From assembly GCA_032164245.1 (NCBI GenBank), contig JAVMKO010000001.1:76629892-76693891 (forward strand): 64,000 bases of DNA. Reading direction: 5' to 3'. Shown piece by piece: positions 54,960-64,000 of the stretch (position 1 is its first letter; each line of letters opens with the position of its first letter). The translations under genes and the position numbers were made by a program. Source of the stretch: Sternotherus odoratus (taxonomy: Eukaryota > Chordata > Testudines > Kinosternidae). The notes below the pieces were generated by a model. The model was not told the origin of the DNA, made no database searches, and was given only the letters and a program-made list of their open reading frames with translations.

Positions 54960-55540
54960 ATATGATGCCTTTGCAGTCTAATGCCAGCTCGCTCTTAACA
55001 ATTCATCGGGTCAATGCCCCTCTTCTTAAGATGTACTATCAAAATGTCCTGATAGCGATTCCTCTGTCCCCCATGAGTCCGCTTACCATAACTATATTGA
55101 TACCATGATATATCTTGAGATAGTCATGGTAAGCGGACTCATGGGGGACAGAGGAAACGCGATCAGGACATTTTGAGAAAAATTTGAGAAAAGAGGACTT
55201 GCTTCATAAGACGAGTATCAACTACCCACACGCAATGGCCAGCCCCGCAAAGTCGATGTTTCATAATCTCCCCCTCAGCGATGGTGATGTTAGCTGCAGA
55301 GAGAATGCTAGCATGGGTGTGACCATCTTCCAATGTGATATGGAGAATCTTCCTAAGGCAGCATGTTGGTACCATTCCAGATGCTCTCCTTGGACTGTGG
55401 TGGAGAGGCTTGTATATCCCACTGACCCTCAAAACTATGTTGTTCGGGTTCTTGTACCACTGGTAGGGCCACCCTTGGTGAACCATTCTGAGGTGAGGTT
55501 TCAGATGAAGCGTGGTCCAAACGTCTCAAGACTCCCATAG
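54960..55540 (-). mobile_element. LINE ORF2 C-terminal remnant, antisense, interrupted by a fold-back duplication
   Basis: On the minus strand, from about 55340 downward, the frame reads THASILSAANITI, EGEIMKHRLCGAGHC and VDTRLMKQVLFSQ. After a scrambled segment it resumes as GGQRNRYQDILI and RGIDPMNC. This is the style of the region after a LINE reverse transcriptase. The break coincides with the inverted duplication at 55040-55175. Family unknown. Confidence 0.65.
55040..55175. repeat. 55-nt inverted repeat (fold-back)
   Basis: 55040-55094 and 55121-55175 are reverse complements at 52 of 55 positions, separated by 26 nt. Left arm begins CAAAATGTCCTGATAGCG, right arm ends CGATCAGGACATTTTG. 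Confidence 0.95.
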
Positions 55541-55855
55541 CAGAATAGGCATATTCGAAGAATAAATATAGAATCTCCCTGGAAAGGGGGTTATATCCCT
55601 ATTCCAATGGTATAAATTTCCCATTTGTAATCATGGAGCGTCACAGGAGATCAGCCCTTGAATATGTGACTAGTGTTGAACTTCCAGAACTGAATACTTC
55701 CCATCCTGGTACTCAGACCAGAGGTGGGAAGCAGTCACATTCACAAGAAAGAAAGAAATGTTTTTTTAAATAGCAGATGGGTTATTTTATTAAATAAAGG
55801 CAACTGTTTGAGATTGCTGAAGGGTTTGGAATGTTAGTAGTCTCAGTGTTAGTAG
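55541..55855. other. non-coding, nothing recognised
   Basis: AT-rich spacer. Contains AAGAAAGAAAG. Confidence 0.4.
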
Positions 55856-56091
55856 TACTGGCTCATCCTGGGGATATGATGCGCACATACACTTTGAACA
55901 TCAGCACAAATCCTGTTCTTTTCAACAGCAGAGTATTGTGCATCAGGTTGGTGCAACAGCTTCCACACCAATCTCATTGACACTGAAATTAATGCCATGC
56001 TCAGGAGTGTTAGCAGGTATCTCAAATCAACACCAAAAAATTGGCTTCCAGTTTGAGTATCACACAATCTCAGGCAAGATGCTGTTGTAGG
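55856..56091 (+). mobile_element. LINE fragment, near-identical to 59474-59713
   Basis: Begins TACTGGCTCATCCTGGGGAT and runs to GCTGTTGTAGG. It follows the second copy closely, with about a dozen substitutions and small indels. No intact frame. Confidence 0.85.
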
Positions 56092-56273
56092 AACCACGTG
56101 CTAAGTTAAATATATCATATGGCCCTGTAATTTATCATTTGGCCATCTCTATTCCATACGTTGGCATGCTTATATATGTAGGAGGTGGTGAGAGCCATAT
56201 GATATATCTAAATAAATAAATCAGCCCCTGAAAGAGTTTGAGATATCAGTCCTTAAAATTATGACTTTTATGT

Positions 56274-56917
56274 TGTGGTGGGGCAGCTGACCCACCCCCT
56301 GAGTGACTGGGCTAGGTCAGGCTAGAGAGGCTGTGCGGGCCAGCAGCTAATCATGGAAGGCCTGAGAGGAGCCAATCAGGGCCCAGAAAAAGCCAGCCAG
56401 TCATGGCCAGGCTGGGCCCTATATAAAGGCTGCCTAGGCGAGCAGTAGGCTGTCTCTTCCTGACCAGTGAGGGAGAAGGACTGTCTCCTGAGCCAAGGAG
56501 GGCAGGAGACAGCTGAAGGAGGGCAGGGGGGCTGCCACTAGAGGGTAACTGGGTCAGGACCCAGAGTAGTGGGCAGGCCTGGGCCCCCTCTTGTACGGCA
56601 CCTGGTTGTGGAGGAGTGGCCGGAACAGACTGCAAACAGCCCTTGATAAGAGGGGCTAGACTGAGGGGTTGTGGTTGAATACCGGGATGGCTAACCCCAC
56701 CCACCTGGAAGGAGGTGAGCATGGACTAGGCGACACTGCTGGAGGGCAGTGTCCTGAAGCGGATGCCGCTGAGCGGGGACTAATGTGGGTCCAGATACCA
56801 GCAGGAAGAAAATGACGGACAGAGAGTGCTTCAGTGGCAGAGAGTGCTTCAGGACTGTTAAGAGCTAATTCCGGGACAGCAGGAGACCCTGTGGTGGTGA
56901 GTCCCAACCCTATCACA
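56274..56917 (+). mobile_element. solo LTR with perfect 5-bp duplication (644 bp)
   Basis: Starts TGTGGTGGGGCAG, ends CCTATCACA, flanked by TATGT on both sides (56269-56273, 56918-56922). A CCAATCAGGGCCC box (about 56372) and CTATATAAAGG (about 56419) give the + orientation. The small tandem GCAGAGAGTGCTTCAG occurs near 56819-56852. No internal region adjoins it. Confidence 0.88.
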
Positions 56918-57256
56918 TATGTATAGAAAATCTATTTTAGGGATGGTTATGCCTTCCCCTGAACCCTATGCGGTTGGACTAATGGTAACCAATGCACCTG
57001 ACTTTATAAAAATAAACTTTTAAAATCTCTTTAAAACATTTGCAGAATAATTTTTCTTCAGTGTGTGGCATACATAGAGAAACCATTGGTGTGGTGCGGT
57101 GTGTGGTTTGGCAGCACATGATGGATATCCCACAGCATCATGTATTTTCCTGCACGTATTATATATAAGCAAGAATATATAGTGGTGTGGTGAGGTATAA
57201 ATGGGCTATTGGTATGAGTTCAGAGTGGCTTTATTACTTACACTTTTTTTTTTAAT
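56918..57256. other. spacer between two LTRs
   Basis: About 340 bp of AT-rich sequence with TATATATAAGC tracts. No retroviral internal motifs were seen, so the two LTRs are not the ends of one provirus with a recognisable interior. Confidence 0.5.
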
Positions 57257-57261
57257 ACGTC

Positions 57262-58554
57262 TATAGTGGGGCGGCTGCCCCACTCCAGGAAAAAAGGGTT
57301 TAAAACACTGCAAAGGGCTGTGGCTGGGGGCAAGCAGCTCCCAGGCTGATTAGTCAGAGCAGCCACAGCTGTGACTGGGTTAATCAGGGCCCAGCTGGCC
57401 CTGATAAAAAGGGCTCAGAGTTTGGAGCTGAGAGAGAGAGTCTCCTCTGTCTGCAGAGGGCTGCTGGGAGCTTGATAGAGTACCTAGACAGAGGGAAGCA
57501 GAGCTGGGGCAAAGCAGAAGGAGCTGGGGAAGCTCTGGCCTGGAAACCCTCAGGCTGCAGGGCCTAGGGGAAGGCCCCACAAAGGGTACTGAGGTTGCAG
57601 GGGGCAGCCCAGGGCTACAGAGGCAGAGCAGCAGGCCAACCCCCCTTGTCAGTGATGAGAGGCAATGATACTGCAGTCTGCCCCAGAGAACGGGGGCAAC
57701 TGGAGACTGGCAGTTGCCTAGTGTGACAGATCCGCCTTCTCACCCCCCTCAGGAACACAGGCAGGAACCCTTTTTTGCTCCAAACAGTGCTCTTTAATTT
57801 ACAGTGCAGGACCCCACCACCAATATATACAGCTTAAAACAGTGCAGTCCTTTTAGTTACAGCTCTACAGCTCCAGCTCTGAATAGCTCATTAACATACA
57901 GCTCTCAATAGCTCATTAACATACAGCTCTACTTAGCTCATTAACATACAGCTCTAAAACTACAACTCTAAACAGCTACAGGGGGAGGCTGAGTCCACTA
58001 CCCCCGGTTGGGACCTCCTCCCCAACTGCACCCGCAGAGTGAGTATAAAACAGCTCACACACACAGCTCTGGATAGCTCAACACACACAGAGCTCTGGAT
58101 AGCTCAACACACACAGCTCTGGATAGCTCATGCCACCACCACCACTGGGCTTCCTGTCTGGCAGCCTTATATCCCCCAGAGGAGGCTGCCAGGTGCAACT
58201 CATGCAGGCTGATTGCCCTGCAAGCCAGGTGGCTAATTAGCCTTCCTGCAAGGGAGGTTTGCAGAGGGCTTCTGCTCCCTCTTAAAGGGGCAGCAGGCTG
58301 GGTCAAGCCCACCCTGCCACACTAGACTGAGGCAAGGTGGGGATAGTGTGAGGAGGGTTCCCTGGGAAGGGGAGATCCTGAGACTGAGGGGGTACTGCAG
58401 GGGTGCAGCACCCTTGGGAAGATGGCACCGGGGTCTGTGAGGGACATGGGGCCAGAGCAGCAAGTGGAACATCAGCCTGCAGAGGGTGCTGGAAGAGCTA
58501 ATTCCTGGACAGACCAGCAGGAGGTGCCATGGGGTGAGTCGCCGCTCTGCTACA
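57262..58554 (+). mobile_element. solo LTR of the same family, split by a nested LTR
   Basis: Starts TATAGTGGGGCGG, aligning with the TGTGGTGGGGCAG start of the 56274 copy by G-to-A and A-to-G changes, and ends GCTCTGCTACA. Flanks ACGTC (57257-57261) and ATGTC (58555-58559) differ by one CpG-type transition. Promoter-like AATCAGGGCCCAG and CTGATAAAAAGG are at about 57382-57411. Without the inserted 604 bases it is about 689 bp. Confidence 0.82.
57722..58321 (-). mobile_element. nested solo LTR, antisense (600 bp)
   Basis: TGTGACAGATCC ... CACCCTGCCACA, with CTAG duplicated at 57718-57721 and 58322-58325. Read on the minus strand it starts TGTGGCAGGGTGG, like the LTR at 44075-44561. It contains two minisatellites: GCTCATTAACATACAGCTCT units at about 57885-57955, and CTCTGGATAGCTCAACACACACAG units at about 58060-58130, which create repetitive ELCV-type frames on the minus strand. 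Confidence 0.85.
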
Positions 58555-58864
58555 ATGTCTTTATATTATTGCTTTAACTAGTGAATATTAAAATTTGAGG
58601 TGTTGCCCATTTGCATAAATTCCTGATGTTGGATGCAATGAATTGTTTGTCAGAGGTGAGTGGAATCCAAATAGTACCCTAATATTTGTGTTTCGTGGTC
58701 TGTGGATTCAGAGTGATCATCACAGCAACAAGAATAAAAGAGTGGAGAGAGGTTATCCATTCCATCATTGCTGCTCACACTAGGGGGAGAGTTGGTGACC
58801 TTGAAGGGGAACTTCGGCAATAAAAGGTTAAGGCCAGCATCTGGTCACGGGCTACATAGAATCT
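58555..58864. other. non-coding spacer
   Basis: Nothing recognised. Confidence 0.4.
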
Positions 58865-60180
58865 GGCTACCAGTGAAAATTAAAAACAATGGCAGCATTC
58901 ACTGACCTTTCTTCTGCATATGATATTGTATGACACAAAGATCTCCTGCTGAAGATATCCTTCACTTTCTCAAGCCAATCGACCACCAGATTCATTAACA
59001 AGATGTGGAATAACAGAAGATTCACCATACACCTTGGTGCATCTGCCAGTAAATCATGGAGGTTGAACAATGGCCTCCCTAGGGATCCATTTTAGCACCC
59101 TCACTGGTCATTCTCTGACCAGCAACATTCTGCTCATGCTGTAAATTCATCTATGCAGATGACATTTTGCTAGCAACACAAGCGTCCTCTCTGAAGGACA
59201 CAGAAAAGGTCATGAACAATGACCTCAGCACACTTGAGATGTATTTCAAAGCTTGGCAACTGAAATCCAACACTTTGAAAACACTCCTCTGTGCCTCCAC
59301 TCGAACAACAAGGCCAAAGTGCAGCTGAAAGTGAACTTTTGTGATCGACCTCTTTCATATGACCATAATCCACGGTGAACTGGAGTTACCCTTAATCAGA
59401 CACTGAGCTATCACCAACACCTTGACTATACCGAAAAGAACATAAAGACAAAGGTTAGCACCATCCAGAAGCTTACTGGCTCATCCTGGGGATATGATGC
59501 GCACATACACTTTGAACATCAGCACAAATCCTGTTCTTTTCAACAGCAGAGTATTGTGCATCAGGTTGGTGCAACAGCTTCCACACCAGTCTCATTGACC
59601 CTGAAATTAATGCCATGCTCAGGATTGCTAGCGGGTATCTCAAATCAACACCAAAACACTGGCTTCCAGTTTTGGTGAGTATCCCACAACCTCAGGCAAG
59701 GTGCTGCTGTAGGCATCACACAATGTCATGCAAGATGCTGCTGTAGTCCAGGAGTACAACAAGATCCTGTCCACTCTGGACCTGCTGATACACAAAGACT
59801 TCAATTTGATGCCACTCTGCTGACTCAAATCCAGGAAGCCTTTTTGGATCCACACCTCAATGCTACAGGCCAATGGAATGGACACCAGCACTTGATGGCT
59901 CAAATCATGGCCTGCTTGTGATGTTTCAAAGAAAGATCTGATTGAAGATCCAATGAAAGACGTCCCAGGATTCTGCCTCTCTTGTAGGCAGTGAACTGCA
60001 CCCAGCTGTGTAGGACAACACACAAAAGGTGTGGCTCTCTCTTACACAAATGGAAAAATCAAAGAATCACCAAACTGTGACTGTGGCGAAGTACAAACCA
60101 TGTGATGCAATTATGGACAATTGCCCCATTCATACTGACAGTGGTGACACAGGGAGGATCCATCAGCTACCCCAGAAGCA
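58865..60180 (+). mobile_element. LINE remnant with reverse-transcriptase core
   Basis: The + strand encodes, with stops and frameshifts, FTDLSSAYDTV, then RFINKMWNNRRFTIHLG, then a YADDILLA motif at about 59154-59178. A segment around 59850-60110 ends in a CDCGE zinc-like motif. This order is that of a non-LTR reverse transcriptase and its C-terminal tail. The family is unresolved but differs from the CR1 copy at 31845. Confidence 0.8.
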
Positions 60181-60700
60181 TAAGAATGGTTTTTGAATAT
60201 TAAGTTTTAATTATAATTCCAGCCTGTTGCTTTTCAAATACCATTTTTTCCTCTTCTTTTGTATGGAAAAGGGGTTTTTGGCATACTTTGGTACAACTTC
60301 CTGCCTCCTAAGCACTGGGTACTTTACTTTGTTCATGACTGACAGTTTGCATTAAGCATGGTGTGTAGTCCAATGCCCTTGTGCTCTGTGGAGACATTCT
60401 GTATTCCCTGCATGATTCTTTTGGGTACGTACAGTGGTATCATGAGGTATGTGTATGCAGCTCCTTAAGCATTCCATTTGGCAAGAGGAAGAATGGTCAC
60501 CTGGATCAGTCAGAGATGAGAACACAGAGAAATGATACAATTCAGTGTGATTCATTCTCTGCATTTCCCCTTGATCCTTAGCATCTCTTGGCTGATCTTT
60601 CATGATCTTCCCATTCACTTGTGAGAACAGAAAGTCATCTTACTGTCTGAACTCTGCCAACAGCATGGTCAGAAACCAGCAAATATTCCATCCAGACCCA
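60181..60700. other. unassigned, possibly upstream part of the Gypsy element
   Basis: No clear motif. It may be protease-proximal pol sequence decayed beyond recognition. Confidence 0.3.
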
Positions 60701-62551
60701 AGAAGGCCACTGGGGGAACTGTGGAACTTCCCCCCCAAGTACTATGACTACACTGATGTATTTGAGAAGAATTCTGAAAACCTCCCCCCAACATCAGGAC
60801 TATGACTGTCCTATAGAACTTCAGCCAGGTGCAAAGATCCCATTTGACTGGATCTATGCAATGTTGGTGTCTGACTGATGGCACTGTGAGAATATCTCCA
60901 AGAGAAGTTGGCCCCCAGGTTGATCCACAAATCAACTTCAGCTCCTCTTTGGAAAAAAGGATGGCAGTCTTCACTTCTGACTGTTGAACCCTAAATCAGA
61001 TAACCTGCCACCTCTGCTCCATGAGCTGTAGGACCATGTGGGGGGTGCCTGCATATTCATGAAACCGGATCCCCCGGGAGCTTACAATCTCATTGTATCC
61101 AAGAAGGCGACGAACGGAAGATGGCCTTTCAGACCCACTATAGCCACTTCGAATATTTAGTTACGCCTTTTATACTGAATAATGCTCCAGCAAAGTTCCA
61201 GCATTTCCAGCAGTGATGTGCTACAAGATCTACTGGACCAGTTTGGTAGTGTACTTAGATGATCTATTGAGATTCTTGGATGATTTGGACCACACCACTC
61301 ACATCTGCACAGTGCTAAAGAGACTATGACAACGCAAAATGAACAAGTACTTGTGGCACTTCATTCTTTTTGTGGATACAGACTAAAAGGGCTGCTATAC
61401 TGAAATCTATGACAATGCAGTTTCTACACTAAAATAGAGAAGTGTGCATTTGATCTGACCTCAACAGGGTTTCTGGGTTTCATCCTGTCCCTAGAAGGCA
61501 TCAAGATGATTTGCGCAAGTTCTAGGCTGTCTGTGATTGGGCAGCCCCCTGCAATGTGCATGACCTACAACACTTTTTAGGCTTTAAACTTCTACTGTAG
61601 GTTCATTTTGGATTTTTCAAAACAAGCCAACCCCCGCATTGCCCTACTTGAAGAAAAAATGCCACGTTCCACTGGTTATCTGAAGCCCAGCATGAATTTG
61701 AGCAACTGAAGCTTGCCTTCACTACTGCTCCAGTACTGGCCCACCCTGTCACGGAACAAACTTTTGTTGTGGAAGCCAACACCTCTAGTACAGCGATCAG
61801 GACAGTCCTCTCCTGAGGAAATACAGCATTCCATTGCCTTCTACTCAAGGAAGCTCACACCCGCTGAGCCAAACTATGAGACCCTGTGTGAGGAGTTCCT
61901 GGCAATTTATGACTGACTTTGAAGAGTAGCAACATTACATGAAAGGGGCCCATCATCTGGTCCAATTGTTTACAGAGCACAAGAACTGGGTGTAATTGCC
62001 TATGGCCAAAGCCCTGATGGGCCTATTCTTCTCCCGACTCAACTTCACCCTGACCTACCACCCTGGAACCAGGCATGGAAAGGCCAATGCCTTGTTCCGA
62101 AGATATGGCTCTGACCCACAAGGCCCCAGTCTGAAACCAGCCCACATTCTCAAATCTCCTAACTTTCTTAATGCAACTCACTGCTGTCTCCAGAATTCCA
62201 TCCAAGTTGGACATTGTTAACCCATGCACTACAGCTGGGGAGGGTGGGAATTATGTTTGTGAAGGACCACATCTATTTTCCCCCTGGACCTATGAGGGTG
62301 GCAGTTCTCCAAGTCTGCAATGACTCCAACTTGGCAAGACACTTGAAGATATAAAACCCAACAATTAGCATCTAGTTTCTTCTGGTGGCCCCGAAGGCAC
62401 CCCAAGAACTTTATAGCTTCCTGCCAGGTGTGTTTCCCTCACCAAGATCCCTTACCAGAAACTCTGTAGTTTCGTCCAACCTCTGGACACCCATCGTGGC
62501 TCTGGGGAGCCATTTCTTTAGAGTTTATGATGGAACCACCAAAATCTAGTG

Positions 62552-63168
62552 CAGAGGTAGGCAAACTAAAGCCTGCAGTCCACATCTGGCCCATGGGACT
62601 ATCTTGCCCGGCCCTTGAGCTTCCCGACGGGGAGGCTATCCCCTGGGCCCTCCCCTGCTCTCCCCCCTACCCCCACAGCCTCTGCTCGCCATGCTGCCAG
62701 TGCTCTGGGCGGCAGGGCTGCAAGTTCCTGCCAGGCAGTGTGGCAGTGTGGCTGACAGCGGCCGGGCAGCGCAGCTGCAGTTCTGCTGCTCTGAGCAACA
62801 TGGTAGGGGATGGGGGGGTTGGATAAGGGGCAGGGGACCCCAAGGAGCAGTCAGGAGACAGGGAGCAGTTGGATAGGTGTGGGAGTCCCTGGGGGGGCCT
62901 GTCCAGGGGGTGGGGGTGTGGATAGGGGATGGAGCAGTCAGGGGATGGGGGGGGGTTGGATAGGGGGTGGGGTACTGGGAAGTGGCGGTCAGGGGACAAG
63001 AAACAGAGGGGGTTGGAGGTTCTGAGGGGGGCAGTCAGGGAGCAGGAAGTGGGAGGGGGCAGATCAGGGTCCAGGCTGTTTGGGGAGGCACAGCCTTCCC
63101 TATCCGGCCCTCCATACAGTTTTGAAACTCCGATGTGGCCCTCAGGCCAAAAAGTTTGCCCACCACTG
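62552..63168. mobile_element. hAT-type transposon inserted in the Gypsy pol (617 bp)
   Basis: Ends CAGAGGTAGGCAAACT and AGTTTGCCCACCACTG. Flanks ATCTAGTG (62544-62551) and ATCCAGTG (63169-63176) match at seven of eight. The interior shares the CTGGCCC/GGATAGGGG-type GC-rich text of the 16458-18106 element. Confidence 0.92.
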
Positions 63169-63330
63169 ATCCAGTGGTCACCTCCTGACAGCAGTAGATT
63201 GCTTTTCTAAAATGGCCTACTCTTTATTCCCTAAACAGGTTTACCCTCTGAGAAAGAAAATGCCCAGGGTTGGATAAACAATATAGTTTGTCTTCATGGC
63301 CTCCTGCATCACATTACCTCTGACTGGGGA

Positions 63331-63569
63331 CAGGAGCAGCAGAAGCTTCCTAACAGTGGGGGCACCACTGGCACCTGAACCATGCCCCCCATGCCCACAC
63401 ATCACCCTTTCCCCTCCATGAGATCCCACCCCTGTGCTATCCGTTCCCCCAAGGCTCTGCCCTCACTCTATCTCTTTTTTTTTAAGACCCCTCCCCATAT
63501 CACTTGCTCTTAAGCTGGTAAAAAGTGGAGGGGCCCTGACACTCTGGCCCCCCTATTCTGGTGCCCCTG
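63331..63569. mobile_element. second hAT-type MITE inserted in the Gypsy pol (239 bp)
   Basis: Starts CAGGAGCAGC, ends GGTGCCCCTG. Flanks ACTGGGGA (63323-63330) and ACTTGGGA (63570-63577) match at seven of eight. Integrase coding sequence continues on both sides. Confidence 0.82.
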
Positions 63570-64000
63570 ACTTGGGACCACAGTTTATTGCCCTCTTCTG
63601 GCATAAGGCCCTATGTTTATTAGGAGTCCATGTGCACCTGTCCTCTACCTACCATCAACAGATGCAATCAGATCCTTGAACAATTATTATGATGCTACAT
63701 CAACTATCAACAGGATGACTGGTCTTCACTGTTACCATATGCAGTGTTCTCATACAATAGTGTGGACCACACCTCCACAGACCACATCCCCTTCTTTATC
63801 AACTATGGGTAGCACCCCAGATTCCACCCACAACTACCCATATGCTCCCCCAGTCCATCTGCGTTGGACCTAGTATAACACATCCATCGCATCCAAGAGG
63901 AGTTGAAGAGACACCTTGAAAAAGCAAAGGAGGACTTCTAAATACACACGGACAAACATAGACAACTGGGACCCACCTACTCAGTACGACAAAACGTGTA

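Larger units (their letters stand above)
60700..64000 (+). mobile_element. Ty3/Gypsy-type retrotransposon pol remnant, broken, running off the window
   Basis: Polyprotein order is RT, RNase H, integrase. Visible pieces in different frames: an RT N-terminal stretch around 60740-60830; the catalytic YLDD at 61252-61263; RNase H-like sequence about 61690-62110, including FYSRKLTPAE; the integrase N-terminal zinc region about 62280-62470; and an integrase core after 63177. Many in-frame stops and frameshifts separate the parts, and two hAT insertions (62552-63168, 63331-63569) cut it further. It is a dead fossil copy. No flanking LTR of its own is identified in the window. Confidence 0.88.

Noticed and set aside
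58055..58312. Minus-strand frame with repeated ELCV/LSRA units, resembling a repeat protein
   Set aside because: It is a minisatellite within the nested LTR at 57722-58321.
56274..58554. A single provirus bounded by the two related LTRs
   Set aside because: Each LTR has its own target-site duplication and the 340-bp spacer has no internal retroviral motif.
1..64000. CRISPR array, bacterial operon, tRNA or rRNA genes
   Set aside because: No regularly spaced repeats, no ribosomal RNA text and no convincing tRNA cloverleaf or B-box were found. I could not run a covariance-model scan.

Overview
This window looks like nuclear DNA of a reptile, most probably a turtle. It has low gene density, a protein-coding gene split by long GT-AG introns, CR1-type LINE remnants in both orientations, many short non-autonomous hAT-type DNA transposons (ends CAGGGG.../...CCCCTG with 8-bp target-site duplications), solo LTRs with 5-bp or 4-bp duplications, a decayed Ty3/Gypsy pol, and short simple repeats. 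Nothing bacterial or plasmid-like is present. The species call is inferred from repeat style, not from a search.

Region 1 (1-4800): mostly non-coding, with one unidentified exon-like segment (1367-1491), a (TA)n cruciform-prone repeat, a CR1 scrap and a SOCS1-like gene (4288-4800). The SOCS1-like ORF keeps the kinase-inhibitory motif, extended SH2 subdomain and SH2 domain, but stops where the SOCS box should begin.

Region 2 (4.8-25 kb): intergenic. It holds several DNA transposons with clean duplications (11382-11786, 16458-18106, 20083-20196), a small retroposon with a 13-bp duplication (11891-12024), a solo LTR (14250-15064) and a LINE remnant.

Region 3 (25.3-47.5 kb): the one complete gene recognised, NFAM1, in seven coding exons on the + strand. 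It encodes a 306-residue type I membrane protein with signal peptide, one Ig domain, a transmembrane segment containing a glutamate, a Cys-rich tail, a classical ITAM split by intron 4, a polylysine run and a C-terminal YENI. Exons join in frame at all six junctions. Intron 3 appears to be a GC-AG intron. The introns carry hAT elements, CR1 copies and an LTR.

Region 4 (47.5-64 kb): gene-free. It contains simple repeats, CR1 and other LINE fragments, a 55-nt fold-back duplication, a cluster of three LTRs (one nested in another), and a Ty3/Gypsy pol remnant reaching the window edge, interrupted by two separate hAT insertions.

The two recognisable genes both belong to immune signalling: an ITAM receptor of NFAT activation, and a JAK/cytokine attenuator. 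No evidence of a shared regulatory unit is visible.
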